Positions 22,978-34,530 of a stretch of DNA of 64,000 bases are shown here, one piece after another; the stretch's first letter is position 1; each line of letters begins with the position of its first letter. This stretch comes from Motacilla alba alba (taxonomy: Eukaryota; Chordata; Aves; Passeriformes; Motacillidae), in contig NC_052033.1 in NCBI RefSeq assembly GCF_015832195.1, positions 434,001 through 498,000 of the forward strand, given 5' to 3'. The position numbers were made by a program, and so were the translations under genes. The notes under the pieces are model-generated. The model ran no database searches. It had not been told where the DNA came from and saw only the letters and a list, made by a program, of their open reading frames with translations.

Positions 22978-25054
22978 CTCTGCTTCAGCAGTGTCCCATT
23001 CCTGCAGCCCCTTTGTCTTTCCCTGGCCCTCAGCAGGCTCCCCCGGATTGCAGCAATGCTCTGAGTAGGATGCAGCACTCCAAGATGGATGGGCTAGGAT
23101 TGGAAGAGAGCAAAAGGGCACAAAAGGGATCAGACAAAGCCAGTGCTGGAGGAGGAGAGGCTCTGCTTTGTATTTAAATCCAGTTAGATCCTTTGCCAGC
23201 TGAATTGGTTTTGATGGGGCCCAGATGGGAACAGTTCATGCACATGGAGGAAAGAGCCATCACTTAGTGAGAGGCAAAGCTGACCTGACAGAAGGCACGA
23301 GAGGGTCAGGCTACCATGCTGCAAAAAAACCTCGGCAGCAAAAAAATGTCTCTGCATGATGGGGATAGAGGAGCAGCTGCTGCAGGGGGGGGAACTGTGC
23401 CATGATGCAGCTCTGCCCAGGAAGGAGATAATTCTCACATACCCAAGCACCTGGCGAGGTGCAACAAATATGCAGAGATTTCTTTGCTTAAGCAAAGAGA
23501 AGTGTGATATTTTGGCATAAGAATAAGAACGATCCCAGCTGGTGTCCCTCTAGAGAGAGGTCCCATCATGGTGGGTCCCCGCAGAATAACATCAGGGATA
23601 AGTCTGGCTCCAAAGGTTTTGCAAGATCAACAGGCAAAGGCAGGACCAGGCTGGGAGGGCAAGGTTGCAGTACCCCGGCACAGTGGAGTTGGGAACAGCC
23701 CAGCATCTGTGACCATGCTTCCCCAGATGGGATGTCAGGCCTTGTTTGGGTTGGGCTCTTCATCACAATTAATTCCACTATAAGACATAATAGATGAGAA
23801 GAAATAAAGGTGGCTTAGCAAGCTCCAGCCCTTGGATATGCTGCTGGTGTCTACAACCCTACCAGATCTGACTGGACCTGTGGTTCCCTCTTGTCCAGCA
23901 TCCCATCACTGCTGTCCCTAACGTTACTCAGACATTTCAGGAGGAAACCCTGAGCCTTCTCCTAAACTGAGGAGCCAGAGGCTGGTGGGGCTGGAAAGTA
24001 GGAGGTTGTGGCTTCCTGCAGAAGACAGCTTTCTGGGGACAAACACAGTTCTTGAGTCTGAAGCTCACTGAACCTTTTCACCTCTTCAACAATGAATTTT
24101 TCAAGCCAAGGGTGCACTGAGAGACCTGGCACTTCCGTTTTTCTTCTCCCAGCTGACTAGCAGAGGCATTGGCCATGTCCCTGTGAGGCCAGCAATGGAC
24201 CATAAGCAAAACTCATTAAGGTGTTGTCCCTTCTTGGACCAAACAAGAAGGGGCTGTTGCCCCTTCTTAGGGACTCCAAACCCATGCCAGGCAAACAAGC
24301 TGGGAGTGGCCTCTGCTTCTTTCCAACAAAATCTAGTAAATTTGATCCCTAGCTCTATCAAAAGAGGCAAAACCCAACTGTTTTCCCAAAAGTCTTGGGG
24401 ATCTTGGGGCAGGGAGGGGAGGGGAGGACCAGCAAGAAATTTGTGTATCAAAGAAACTCAGCTCAGTGGCCAGTGGCCAAGGATTTTCATGTGTATTTCC
24501 AGCCTCTACCAGGAGACTCAGATGCTGGAAGAGCTTTTAATTCAAACCAGGTGCCTCTGAAAGGAAAACACTCAGAAAGGCGAACTTGATCACTTTCCCT
24601 CAAGAAAAAAAAAGGTATAAAACAAGGGCAATCGTGCACGTTTCAGTGAACAATTCTTCCTGGCACAGCCCTCCATGCTCCCAACTGCCCACTCCAATCA
24701 TGGAAACTGGAACCTTTGGGCTGGAGGGAGGAGAGCCAAGCACAGTAACCAGCAAAGCAGCCCCAGGCTGGTCAAAATCCACCACAAACAACTTTTGTCA
24801 CCCTGCCCTGCTCTGCTCATGAACTGAGCATCAGCTCTCCCTTAAGCTACTGAGAGCACCAGAGGGGCGGCTGCAGCTCAGGAGTGATCCCTGCTGGGAA
24901 GCTGGAATGGACAACACCAACAATCAACACCAGCCAGCCCCTAGCCTTCACTGCTGCAAACCAGCTGCTCCCCCAAATCCAATGCTTGCCAAGCACAGCC
25001 ATAAATAACAACAGAGAGACTCAGGAAGAAGGGCACCTGCCTCCCCAGACCTAC

Positions 25055-25188
25055 CCTGCAATGACAATGAAGAAGTCCAGGCGGTTCCATGTGTCTCCCA
25101 GGTAGCATTTCTTCCCAAAAATCCCCAGCGCGATCATTTTGACGATCATTTCCACAGCAAAGAAGGCAAAGATGAAGTCATCAAAGCT
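25055..25188 (-). CDS. CACNA1G: CACNA1G exon 3 (repeat I, S2 to start of S3)
   Basis: The acceptor is TTTCTTTTGCAG and the donor GG|GTAGGT. The exon encodes 44 residues (SFDDF...IVIA) plus two bases of a split glycine codon. Residues 1-24 form helix IS2. F10, E13 and K17 fit the charge-transfer-centre pattern F-x2-E-x3-K, which stabilises S4 arginines as they move. The segment [19 protein letters not shown] is the S2-S3 turn and the start of IS3, with the conserved aspartate at residue 38. It lies 502 bp downstream of exon 2, and its 5' phase matches the end of exon 2 exactly. The intron after it is the longest fully contained one, 9.6 kb. No odd substitutions are visible compared with vertebrate Cav3.1. 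Confidence 0.95.
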
Positions 25189-25690
25189 CTGCAAAAGAAA
25201 GGAAGGGAGGAGGGATGCTCCTGCACACACTTGCACCAAGGGAGGGAATTAGAAACCTGAGTCCAGCAAGGAGTCCTCTTGCATCTCTAAAGGCTAAATC
25301 CCTGGGAAGAAGCTGTGCTGAGAGCAGCCCTGTAGTCCAGGGCCCAGCCCACATGGTCCAACAGCACCCACAGTGACAGGATAATGGGACATGTATATTT
25401 TGGGCTCTGCTTTTACTGACCATCAGATGGTTGGCCTTCCCCAAGGACTCCAAGTAAGGCTTAGCTAGGCTGGGGCTGGCACAGCCTGGCAGGGGCTTTG
25501 CCTGACGGCACTGTATGTTCTCATCTGAGCACCAAAACCAGCATTTTCCAAGTGCTCACAGGACAGACAGTGCAGGCAGGACCTGACATCCTGGGACACC
25601 ACGCCACCATGACTGGAGCCAGCTCAGTCCTTCCCTCTCCACATCAACCTGAGGCTGCTGTTGAGCTTCCAGCAGTGCTGGGGCTGGTAC
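25189..25690 (-). other. CACNA1G: Intron 2 of CACNA1G
   Basis: A 502-bp intron, phase 0, with donor GTACCA and a good pyrimidine tract TTTCTTTTGCAG. No other feature was recognised. Confidence 0.93.
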
Positions 25691-25802
25691 CTGGAGGATC
25701 CTGCAGCGCGGCGAGTCGCAGGCAATATCCTCGCAGGGGTGGAACATGCCCAGTGTCACGCAGTTGAGCAGAATCACCAGCATGCTGACCCTCTCAAACC
25801 AT
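25691..25802 (-). CDS. CACNA1G: CACNA1G exon 2 (repeat I, S1 segment)
   Basis: The exon follows an acceptor reading GTGTGTGCAG and starts with A, which completes a proline codon (CC|A). It then encodes 37 residues beginning [12 protein letters not shown] and ending RCRILQ, before the donor GTACCA. Residues 1-20 are transmembrane helix IS1, first helix of the voltage-sensing domain. The remainder ([10 protein letters not shown]) is the S1-S2 extracellular loop with three cysteines and a short acidic patch, as in Cav3 channels. The upstream N-terminal segment, which in known CACNA1G contains the start methionine and a proline-rich cytoplasmic stretch, is not adjacent and must be on another exon. 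The donor is a weaker match (CAG|GTACCA) than the others in this gene. Assignment by protein similarity is very secure; exon borders follow from frame and splice signals. Confidence 0.95.
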
Positions 25803-28800
25803 CTGCACACACCCATCAAGGAGGCAACAGACCCAGAGGTGCATCTACAAGAAGCAACATCTGAATTGGAGAGCTTTTCCTGGTCTTTAAGGCCAGGAGC
25901 AGACCAGCTTCCCTACGTTAGGTGCTCTCTGAGTTTACATATTGAGGTACCTGCATCTGTTCTCCCCATGCTGCCATCAGTGGCTACAGCTGATGTGAAA
26001 ACCACTCTAAAATGAAAATTGCATGGCAAGTGTGCTGAGTGCTGACGTGATGGATCAAAACATTTAATTAAATGAGCGATATCAACTTTTAGAAAAAAAA
26101 CTAAAAAACCCCACACCATTAATTTCCTCTCCTAGAGTTTTACAGAAAAGCACTTTAACATTACAATTTTTATTAACCATGTCTCAGCTTATCCCAGGGG
26201 CGTTTCCTCGAAGCCACTGCTTAAACTTTCATTCCCAATCCAAATCAAGACTGCCAAAATCATTAATAAACAGCCTAAAAGCCTTAAAATGAAGGCCAAC
26301 AGAGCCAGTTCTCTACCCTGCCTCCTGCGTCTCAGAGCAATTTTTAAAGAGCTGAGCTGCTGGGACAGATATTGGATGCACTTTTGGGGCAGAATAGAGT
26401 GTGCTGCTGCAGCACATCCCCATAGGGATGGTTCAAACCTGGTACGCAATTCCTGCATACTTCTGGGGACATTTCCAGGAGCACAGAGATAGGAAATCCA
26501 GGCACTGGTTCAGTGTGGTACTGGGGTTATCTTCCAGCCTAGCATGAAAAACACCCTCTCAACTGCCAGAACCCACAGACAGCAGGGCCATGCTCCTGCC
26601 TGAGTGCCAGCAGCAGCTTCTCCACTCCAGGAAAATAAGCATGCCCCTTGTCAGACAAGAGTTTTCACTGCAGCACAGCAGCGGGTGGTGTTGAGGAGCC
26701 CGTGCTGTAGCGTTATCTGCCTGGGGAAGCCGAAGGTGAGGATGAATCAGCAGGTGTCTCTCCACTGGGCACACAGGCCTGGGGTTGGCAGCTCCTGCCA
26801 CCCATCCTGGGCGAATTCCTGGAAAACCACATGGGGCTGAGTCACAGTTTGGTTGTTGACAATCTGGATCTTTTAATCGGGAGAAACGTTTACAGGACAT
26901 TGGGCTAGACATTCCAACTGTCAGGGTGGGGCTATGGGCTGGGATATTTAGCCTAAATGTAGTCCTGTGGGGGCAGGCAGGGGGGCAGCCAGAAGAAGGG
27001 GCAGCTACTGAAAGTAATCCCCAGCTTGGGGGGCGGGGATCCCCCAGCAGAACCAGCCACATCCAGGGCTCTGCCAGCAAGGAGCTGCAAAGCCCTTGGG
27101 AACATAAAGAATTAAAAAACACCCTGTATGATCCCAAAGGGGTGACAGAAGGAATGTCACCTGCATAGGCTATGAAGATATGCAGCAGGGAAGTGAGGAT
27201 GTCCCAGGACAGCTGAGTTGGTTGGGTCAGAACCTGCAGAGACAAATGGACAAGTCCCCAGACAGTCAAAGATCCATTCAAATTCTTCTGTGGCAGTGGA
27301 CAAGAGCCTTCACTGGATGTGGATCTCTTCCACACACTCCATCTGAGCTGGGGGTGCTTTTGTCCCAGTAGGCAGCTGCTGATGCTGGCTGGGGACCGCA
27401 AACTCCTGGGCAAGCAGAGATGGGCACACAACTATGGTGGGCATCAGTGTGGAGCCACTCTGATCTCACCTCCTCCCTGTCCAAGACCCAGCACAGCCCT
27501 AATGCTCACTCAGGGCAGCTGAGCAGAGCCAAGCCCACCACAGCCTCATGTCTGGCACAGAGGGATGAGCAAAGGCTGAAATGGAAGAGCACAGGATGGC
27601 ACCAAAGACCCTGTTCTTCCCTGGCATGCCACAGTCTGCATCATGCCTCAGATGCCCCTCAATACTCATTAGAGTGCTGGCACTGGTACCAGTGACTGAT
27701 TGCAAGTGGAGGGAAGCCAGGAGAGTGCAGCCCCCCAAATTGCCACAACCTGCCCCACATAGGGCACCAGCTGTGGCCAGCAGGGATATTGGGGGACCAG
27801 CACCACATCTGTGCCTCCAAAAGGGTCCCCATGGTATAGCCAGCAGCCCCTACCTGCCCAAAGACATGCTGCCTCAGGCCAGAACCTCCTGTCTTGGCAC
27901 AGCCACGGCCTCCCCCCATGCTGCCCACCATGGCTATGGCATCCTATCCTGTCCTCCCCTCTCAGGGTTGCCCTCCCCACATCCCAACTTGTCTTGCAGG
28001 AACAAACATCTGCAGGCAGGAAAACAGCCTGGAGAGGGAGGGGGACCCAGGGAGCCAGAGGGGTGTTTATTTGCTGAGGGCAGAGGTTTTTTACCTCAAA
28101 TTTAACTGCAGACCACTTATCAGCACATTTCTCCCCGTAGCACATACATTTCAGTCCAATATAACACTTCACCCTGATTAAATATTCCCGGGACAGGCAC
28201 CCCAGCAGTGCCGAGGGCAGTATGTTAATGTGCAGCGGATAGATCAGAAGCTTGGGAGGGGAGGGTGTTGTTTTTTTCCCCCCCACTTTTTTTTCCAGCT
28301 GAATGAAAATTCAAGCTCTTTCTTCTGCTAATGGGATTTTCAGAGGCACACAAAGTGCTGCTGGCTATGGCTTTGTACCGACCCTCCTTTGAGCAGAGAG
28401 GCTGACAAAGAGAAACTCTTCAATTAGCAAAAGCAGAAGGTGCTTTTTTGAATGCCTCTCACTGCTGCAGGGCAGGCAGGGAAGGGGCAAAGCAGCTTTG
28501 GGGAAGCATCAGAGACAGTGTTGGTCCCTGGCCAGCAGTTCTGGTGAGGAGGAGAATACTTGAAAGCAGGGGCAGAGGTGGCATTGCCACCACCCAGTGT
28601 CACGCTGAGCCCACAGCCCTCACTGCATGAGGTAAATATTTACTGGGAACAGAGCTGGCCTTCAGGGTCCTGTCCCCTCCTCACACCAAGCAAGGCTGAT
28701 ATTTGAGAGAAAAAGGATTAATAATGGGGTTCATGACCACGCAGCAGGTGATTACCCCATCCACTTCACTCGATGGGTGTCAGAAAGTCACCACTTTTAA

Positions 28801-29670
28801 GGGTCACTTGCTCATCCCAGCGTATTCTTAAAAATCCACATTTTTACCGTTAATGCACTGAAGGCAGGCAGCCAAAATCCTCACAAATTCTTTTCAACTA
28901 AAAAAAAATCTGTTTCTGCCACACAGAAATTCACAGTAACACTTCTGTTGTAACCTGACTCTTAAAATTCATAAGATTAAGAGAATAGAAAAAAAGAAGG
29001 AAAATGTCCAGAAGTCACTCACTTGTTACCAAAGGAGCCCTTTCACAGAGCAAGAGCCCTCAACCCCTTCCCACCACCAGTGCTCCCAGTGCCACCTGCC
29101 TACGATTCACAGCGCCTGACCTTTCGTAATTAAGAGGCAAGAATCCCAGATTCAATTAGCCAACACTATCCAGCCTAATATAATTAAAAGAGAAAGATAT
29201 TGCATCATGCTTGCTGTGATTTGGTTGCAGAAGTTTGGATCAAATTCACCAGTGAGTGAATTAAATCAGCATCTGTTTCCCAAGGGCAGCAGTAACCAGG
29301 TGAGATGGTCTGTCCAGCTGCATCCTGGACTCCTTCCAAGGAGCTGGAGCACTTGCACTGGTTCTGGTGGGCTCTTTGGCTTGGGGGTGAGGAGAGCAGG
29401 CACCTCTGTGCCCCAGAGATTAGGTTCCCTTTCCCCGGGGAAGTGCTGCTGACTGAGCCAAGTATGGAGGGGAGTGTTAAGTGATGCTCTACAGGGACAC
29501 ACACTCTTCTGTGGGATTAATATTTATTTCTTCCCTTGATGTTTTGCTATTCCCAGGTAGCTCCCACCATTCCCTCTCTCCTCCTTCCCTGCATTCCCTC
29601 CCTCCCTTCCTGACCCCTCCTCCGTGTCTCCAGCAGAGTAGCAGGTCCAAGGACACATGCTGTCAAGGCT

Positions 29671-29708
29671 GGGAAGGGGGGTGGGACAGCCCCCCACCCC
29701 CCACCCCA
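29671..29708. other. Adjacent G-rich and C-rich runs
   Basis: GGGAAGGGGGGTGGG is followed after ACAG by C6-A-C6-A-C4. The two halves are partly complementary and could pair as a GC hairpin; they could also support G-structures on either strand. Confidence 0.6.
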
Positions 29709-32064
29709 AGCACAAGCAGTGTGGTGGGAGCAGGGCTCTGTGAGCAAGGGGAGGCAGCCCTGCAGCACCAGGGGCTGCAGGTTTGTACCACGCAATGAAA
29801 TTCTACCATAGCAATGCATAGAACCCCCTGGATCCAGACAGGTGACACTGGGCTCTCTTTGCTGTTTTTTAGGGCAAGAGTCGTTGTTTCAACACAGAGA
29901 TCCCATCCAGGACCAAGTCCCCCATCAGCACCCACAGCCATCACTTCTGTGCCAGGAGAAGCCCTCACTCACTGGGACAGCGGCTGGGATTTGACAAATG
30001 TGTGGAAAGCGCTGGCAAGGCCTGGAAATTTTTGTGCAAATGTGATATGAAAATTGGGTTGAAATGACAGCCTTCCCCTGCAGTGTCACCAAGTCCCACC
30101 AGCTTAGGAGTGACATCGGGATAAGCTGCAGACGTTAATGAGAGTGGAGTTTTAAGCTTCATTCATATCATCAATTCCAGAAATAGCCCCTTTGACAGAA
30201 GCATAATGGCACTTCCAGGGCCTGGCCTTTGGGGGGTGGGAGAAGGCAGGGACTAAAATCCTAAAACATTAATTTAGGCCGTTTGCAAGGGAAGTTAAAA
30301 GTTCTCAGAATTAATCTGCCTCACAGATGGAAATAACAACCCCTTCCTAGCTTTGCCTCTCACTGCAGCAAGCCAACAGGAAAAGGCTCTTCATGTCATG
30401 ACAAGTTAAAGGTTATAGGATTCCCATCACAGTCCTGGACATTTAATTAGATTTTTTTTTTCCTACCACATTCCTTCCAAAGCAAGACTGGCCTCTGTAT
30501 TTTGCTTTTAGCATTTGCAGGAAGCATTTCCACCTCTGTGGATGCAGCAATGCCAGAGGTGCTCTCAAAGTATCTCTACCCAGTGAATCCACTTCCCTGA
30601 CCTGCAGCCAAGCATTGCCAGGGATCTGCCCCCAGTGTCATTGTAACGCGGTCTCTACCCTACAGCTTTGCCCTCCTGGATGTTTTTCAGGCCTGCTCCC
30701 ACTTGGCACTCTGAGGGACACAAGCTCAGGCTGAAGCAGGGAAGATGCTGCAGGGTTTACAGCCTTTCCCGCAGCATCACAGCACCACAGCAGCAGTAGG
30801 CCTGCTTTTCCCTGGAAGGATGAAAAAGCCACTGCAGGCACAGCAGCCCCGGCATATTCATGGCACATGTGTGATGCAGCACCTGCCTCCTGCCCTGCGG
30901 TCTGCAGGGATTTGTGCCAGGAAAGTCCCATCACCAGGGCATTCCTGGAAAGCAAAGCTATGAGACTCCTCCAGTGGGGCTGCACAAAGGGGTTTAAAAA
31001 TTCAAGCACTGCTCAGAGAGTGTTTCCATTTCCACCGTGTGGCAGTCTGCCCCATCCCAGGTCACTGCAGCTGGCAGGCTGAGGACACACTGCCAGGAGC
31101 TGGCATGACCCCACTGAGCCTGGCATATCCCCATCCACAGGCTCTGAGCTAGGAGAAAGCCAGGCAGGAGCATCCCTGCCTCATCACTGCTCTTCAGCTC
31201 TTCGAAACCTTTTCCCTCCCAGTGTAGACAGACACAGGAGGTTCTTTTAATTCATGCAGCTTCACAATTAAACCTGGGAAACCAAAACAGGGTGATTATT
31301 CATGGCAGTGCTTTTGGAAATGTCATCTCTAATTCATTTCGGCTTGCAGACATTCAAAGGGATGCACTGCTGGCTGCTTCCCTCTGCCATTGAAAGACAG
31401 CACTCTGCTCCCATCCTGGTGAGACTACGGAGTCCCTAGTGACCCCGTAACACATAAAAGGGACTGTAAAGCCTAAAAGTGGAGGAAAAGGGGGATTTCA
31501 GGGAGAAATCATCTTATCATTTTTCTCCCAAGGACTTAGAATCAGCACTGTCAGCTGCAGGCAGAGATGTTCTCCTCTGCCTGTGAGATGCAGCCACCTC
31601 TGAAGGAAGAGGCAGGATTTGCTCAGCAATGTGGAGGAGCCCTGTTCAGACACCCGAGTGATGAGGCAAAGAATGATGCCATATTTAGAGGGGATGGGGA
31701 GTGACAAAAAAGGTTGTTTGGTTAAAAAAAAAAATTTGAAACCCTGATGAGGTTCTTATTTGTCTTATAGTTTCAGTATTGTTTCCTGGTAACCCTTTAG
31801 ATTTCTACTCTAAGGGCTTTTTTTTTCCAGCAACCAGAAGGGTTTAAAATCTTATTGCTTAAAGAGAGAAAAAAAAAATGAAGATAAAAAAAAAATCCTG
31901 CCAGCTGAGTGACTTGCATAATCACCAAACTTCAGGAGCTGGAGCTTTTAAGAAAAGCCCTACATACTGGTTGCAATTGACTCCTGAGCTGGGAGGGCTC
32001 GGCTGCTGGCAGCCTGGCTCTGAGACCAGCATCTGCAACGATGGGTGCTTTAGTAAAATCAATT

Positions 32065-32136
32065 AATATAATATAATATAATATAATATAATATAATATA
32101 ATATAATATAATATAATATAATATAATATAATATAA
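32065..32136. repeat. (AATAT)n pentanucleotide microsatellite
   Basis: About 14 nearly perfect AATAT units, continuing into non-repetitive AT-rich sequence up to about 32195. Long and pure enough to be length-polymorphic. Confidence 0.95.
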
Positions 32137-33440
32137 ATTCGATTCTATTTATTATATATTACATATTAATAATAAACATTATATTATATTATAATGTCAA
32201 GCAGGAGCACTTTAGGCTAAATTTATTTTGGCTTGTCATCCTAGTCCTTCCCTCCTCCTTCTCCTCCTCATGCCTACCTCAGCACCAAGAGCAGTGGCCA
32301 AAACAGCCCAAAATGAGCTAGTACAAAAGGTCAGTGCATGGCCCCTGCCCTGGTCCAGCAAGATGGGTCAGGTGGAAGCTCCATGGAGTTCACCAGCTCT
32401 TTCACCAGCTGAAGCCATGTGCTGATACCCCAACTCCCACTGCGCTGCATCTCCTGGAGAGAAGGGCAGAAGAGAAGAAGGTGAAGCCTCGCTTGCTCAA
32501 ACCAAACTCCACAGAAGCTTCAACTTCCCCCCAAACTCCCTCTCCCAACAGTTTGGCACCTTCAGCTAACATTTGGGTGGCTCAGGGACAGGCACTCCTC
32601 CCATTCACCCCGCCAGAATGCAGCTGCAGAGGTGGGAGCACGTCCCCATCCTCTACCCAGACCTGTCCCTCCCAGCTTCCAGCTCAGCCTCTGCACCAGC
32701 CAACACCTCCTGTGACAGAGCCAGGGGATGGGCTCCCTGCCAGCAGCTTACACATGGCATTAACAAAGATGTTGTCATGAACAGTAAAATCCTTCCTAAT
32801 GGCCAGGTCTTCCACAGGGAGTCAGAGGCTACCAGTTAAAATACTCTCAATATGCCAAAGCCACTGCTGAGGCTCAATAACTTATTTAAGACCTTTTCCC
32901 CCACCATGTCTTATAAAGTTCACAGTTGATGGACACTAAACCCCCAGATACATATACTTAAACTCACTCACTGTAAATGTCCCTTAATAGCATCTGCCCC
33001 TAAAGCTCAACAGTGACAGTTGCTCTCCAGGACACATTCACAACACCCAGCAGTGCCACCTCCTCACAATGCACAGCCCCAGCCACACTCCAGGACAGAG
33101 GAAAACCAATGGAAACCCTGGGAAATGCTGCAGCATGTGCAGATGCATCTTCCCCTGCTGCTTACACAGAGCAGCACCTCATGCAGAGCTGCCAGAGGCA
33201 TCTCTTCCTCACTAAGGGAGATATTTGGGATACTAATAAGTTTCTGCCATCCATGATTCTGCTTGCTGCTGCACTCAACACAAAAACTGTTATGCAAGGC
33301 TGCCTAAACAAGTTGCAGTGAAATCTTTGTAACATCCTACACCGACACATAGTTGGGATATGTCACATATTTGTCTTATTTTGTTCCTTCTTTGTCCTTT
33401 TTTAGTCTCCTTCTACTTTTTCCCCCTTGGAAGTACGCTG

Positions 33441-33454
33441 GTTCCCATGGAAAC
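33441..33454. promoter_or_regulatory. Candidate RFX X-box
   Basis: GTTCCCATGGAAAC is an almost perfect inverted repeat of the RFX half-site GTTNCC around an AT core. RFX factors bind such X-boxes in promoters and enhancers. Only the motif is seen; binding is inference. Confidence 0.5.
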
Positions 33455-33700
33455 AGTGATGTTATGGGTATGGACAGAGCTCCAGTGACGTCCACAAGTT
33501 CAGTATAAAAGCAGATTTATGTAACGGTGAAAGGAAGGAATTGAAGGGATGGCTCTGCGTGGTCACACATGAGGGCTGCCATGCCAGGGAGGTGGTGGTG
33601 GTCAGACAAGTTCACACTGGAGGGGAAAGAATGACAGGACAGGGAAGAGGAGTTCCCAGACTCATGGAAAGATGGATGAGGATAAAACTAATCCTAAGCA

Positions 33701-33716
33701 TATATATATATATATA
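33701..33716. repeat. (TA)n microsatellite
   Basis: Eight TA units, followed by AT-rich sequence to about 33760. Confidence 0.85.
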
Positions 33717-34490
33717 AAATTTTATCTGTGTTTATTATTTATATTTTATTATTGATGTATTTCCTTCAAGAGCATCTCTCACTCTCTGATGCTGGTGCAG
33801 AGGGTAGATGAGATCCTGGGTACCAACCCTGGGAACAGAAACTCTTCTGCTTGTACTCCCTGGGAGCTGCAGGAGCACAGCCTGATCCTTGCTGCTGCCC
33901 CAACTCCAGGATGGAGGCCCTAGCTGACAGTGCCTGGCTCCATGGCCAGGGAAGGAGATCCCCTCTGAGCCAGACCTGCTTGAAGCATGAAGCTGGAAGG
34001 GGATCATTGTCAGGAGACTCCTGCAAGCTTCAAAGCCTGAGCAAATCAGGCACATTTCCTCTTTTTTGCAAACCTGTGATTTAAATCCCTTCCTAGGGCA
34101 GTGCACAGATGGAGGGAATGTCTCTCCTCCTCCTCCTTCTCCTCCTCCTCTGCCATCAGTCCCCAAGGAAGAAACCTGAATGGCTTCCAAAATGAGGCAT
34201 TGCCATGCCCTGAGACATGCCACCTTGAACCCCCATTTCCCGCAGAGGCTTGGCTGGCAGGCACCACACTGCACAGAGCCAAGACCTCCAAATATCAATG
34301 TATTAATAAAAGGTAGGGAAGCAACAGGCTGCTAACATCCCAGGGACGTGCTGGGGAGAACAAGCCTGCGCTAATTGTCCTGGCAGCTCCTCTGCCTCCC
34401 TTACCATCCTTGACAAGCTTACTGTCTGCTCCCACCAACACTGGGTTAGCTCTCTTTGGCCAGGAAAACTCTGTGCCCACACCTGCAGAG

Positions 34491-34530
34491 CCAAAATATT
34501 CGTCGTGAAGCCAAAATATTCCCTGTGAAG
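34491..34530. repeat. 20-bp tandem duplication
   Basis: Two adjacent 20-bp units both start CCAAAATATTC and end GTGAAG or TGTGAAG, matching at 17 of 20 positions. Confidence 0.8.

Larger units (their letters stand above)
15451..25054 (-). other. CACNA1G: Intron 3 of CACNA1G
   Basis: A 9604-bp intron, phase 2, donor GTAGGT. Contents: a (CT)n tract followed by C7 at 15654-15677, a 22-bp perfect palindrome at 20568-20589, a CR1 fragment at 21091-21195, a G-rich quadruplex candidate at 22176-22217 and a T15 run at 22963-22977. Several open frames of 100-150 codons on both strands lack any recognisable protein sequence. No exon-like segment similar to a calcium channel was seen in it. Confidence 0.9.
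6283..25802 (-). other. CACNA1G: CACNA1G (Cav3.1 T-type calcium channel alpha-1G), partial gene, exons 2-9
   Basis: Eight exons on the minus strand read in frame through every junction: 112, 134, 98, 160, 292, 93, 811 and 365 nt. This leaves one base that completes an upstream proline codon, followed by 688 whole codons. The product is the plasma-membrane pore subunit that carries low-threshold calcium current in neurons, heart and endocrine cells. The window covers repeat I, the I-II linker and IIS1, which is roughly the first third of a protein of about 2300 residues. CACNA1G is chosen over its paralogues by the turret sequence around YYQTENEDE and [10 protein letters not shown], the linker motif [12 protein letters not shown], and Q instead of H in the IS3-S4 loop. 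No stop or frameshift breaks the frame, so this looks like a functional gene. The N-terminal exon and everything after IIS1 lie outside what I could find. Confidence 0.96.
25803..33000 (-). other. Presumed CACNA1G intron 1, proximal part
   Basis: Sequence directly upstream of exon 2 on the minus strand. The exon 2 acceptor ends at 25803, so an intron must start here, but its far end is not found. Contents: a 290-codon open frame at 26559-27431 (minus) with no recognised domain, dense G- and C-runs at 29671-29708, and an (AATAT)n microsatellite at 32065-32136. AT-leaning, repeat-poor stretches at 28081-28340 and 28680-28900 look like possible conserved non-coding DNA. No coding exon was identified. 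Confidence 0.7.

Noticed and set aside
27581..28105. 174-codon + strand open frame
   Set aside because: Low-complexity Pro/Ser/His-rich translation typical of chance frames in GC-rich DNA.
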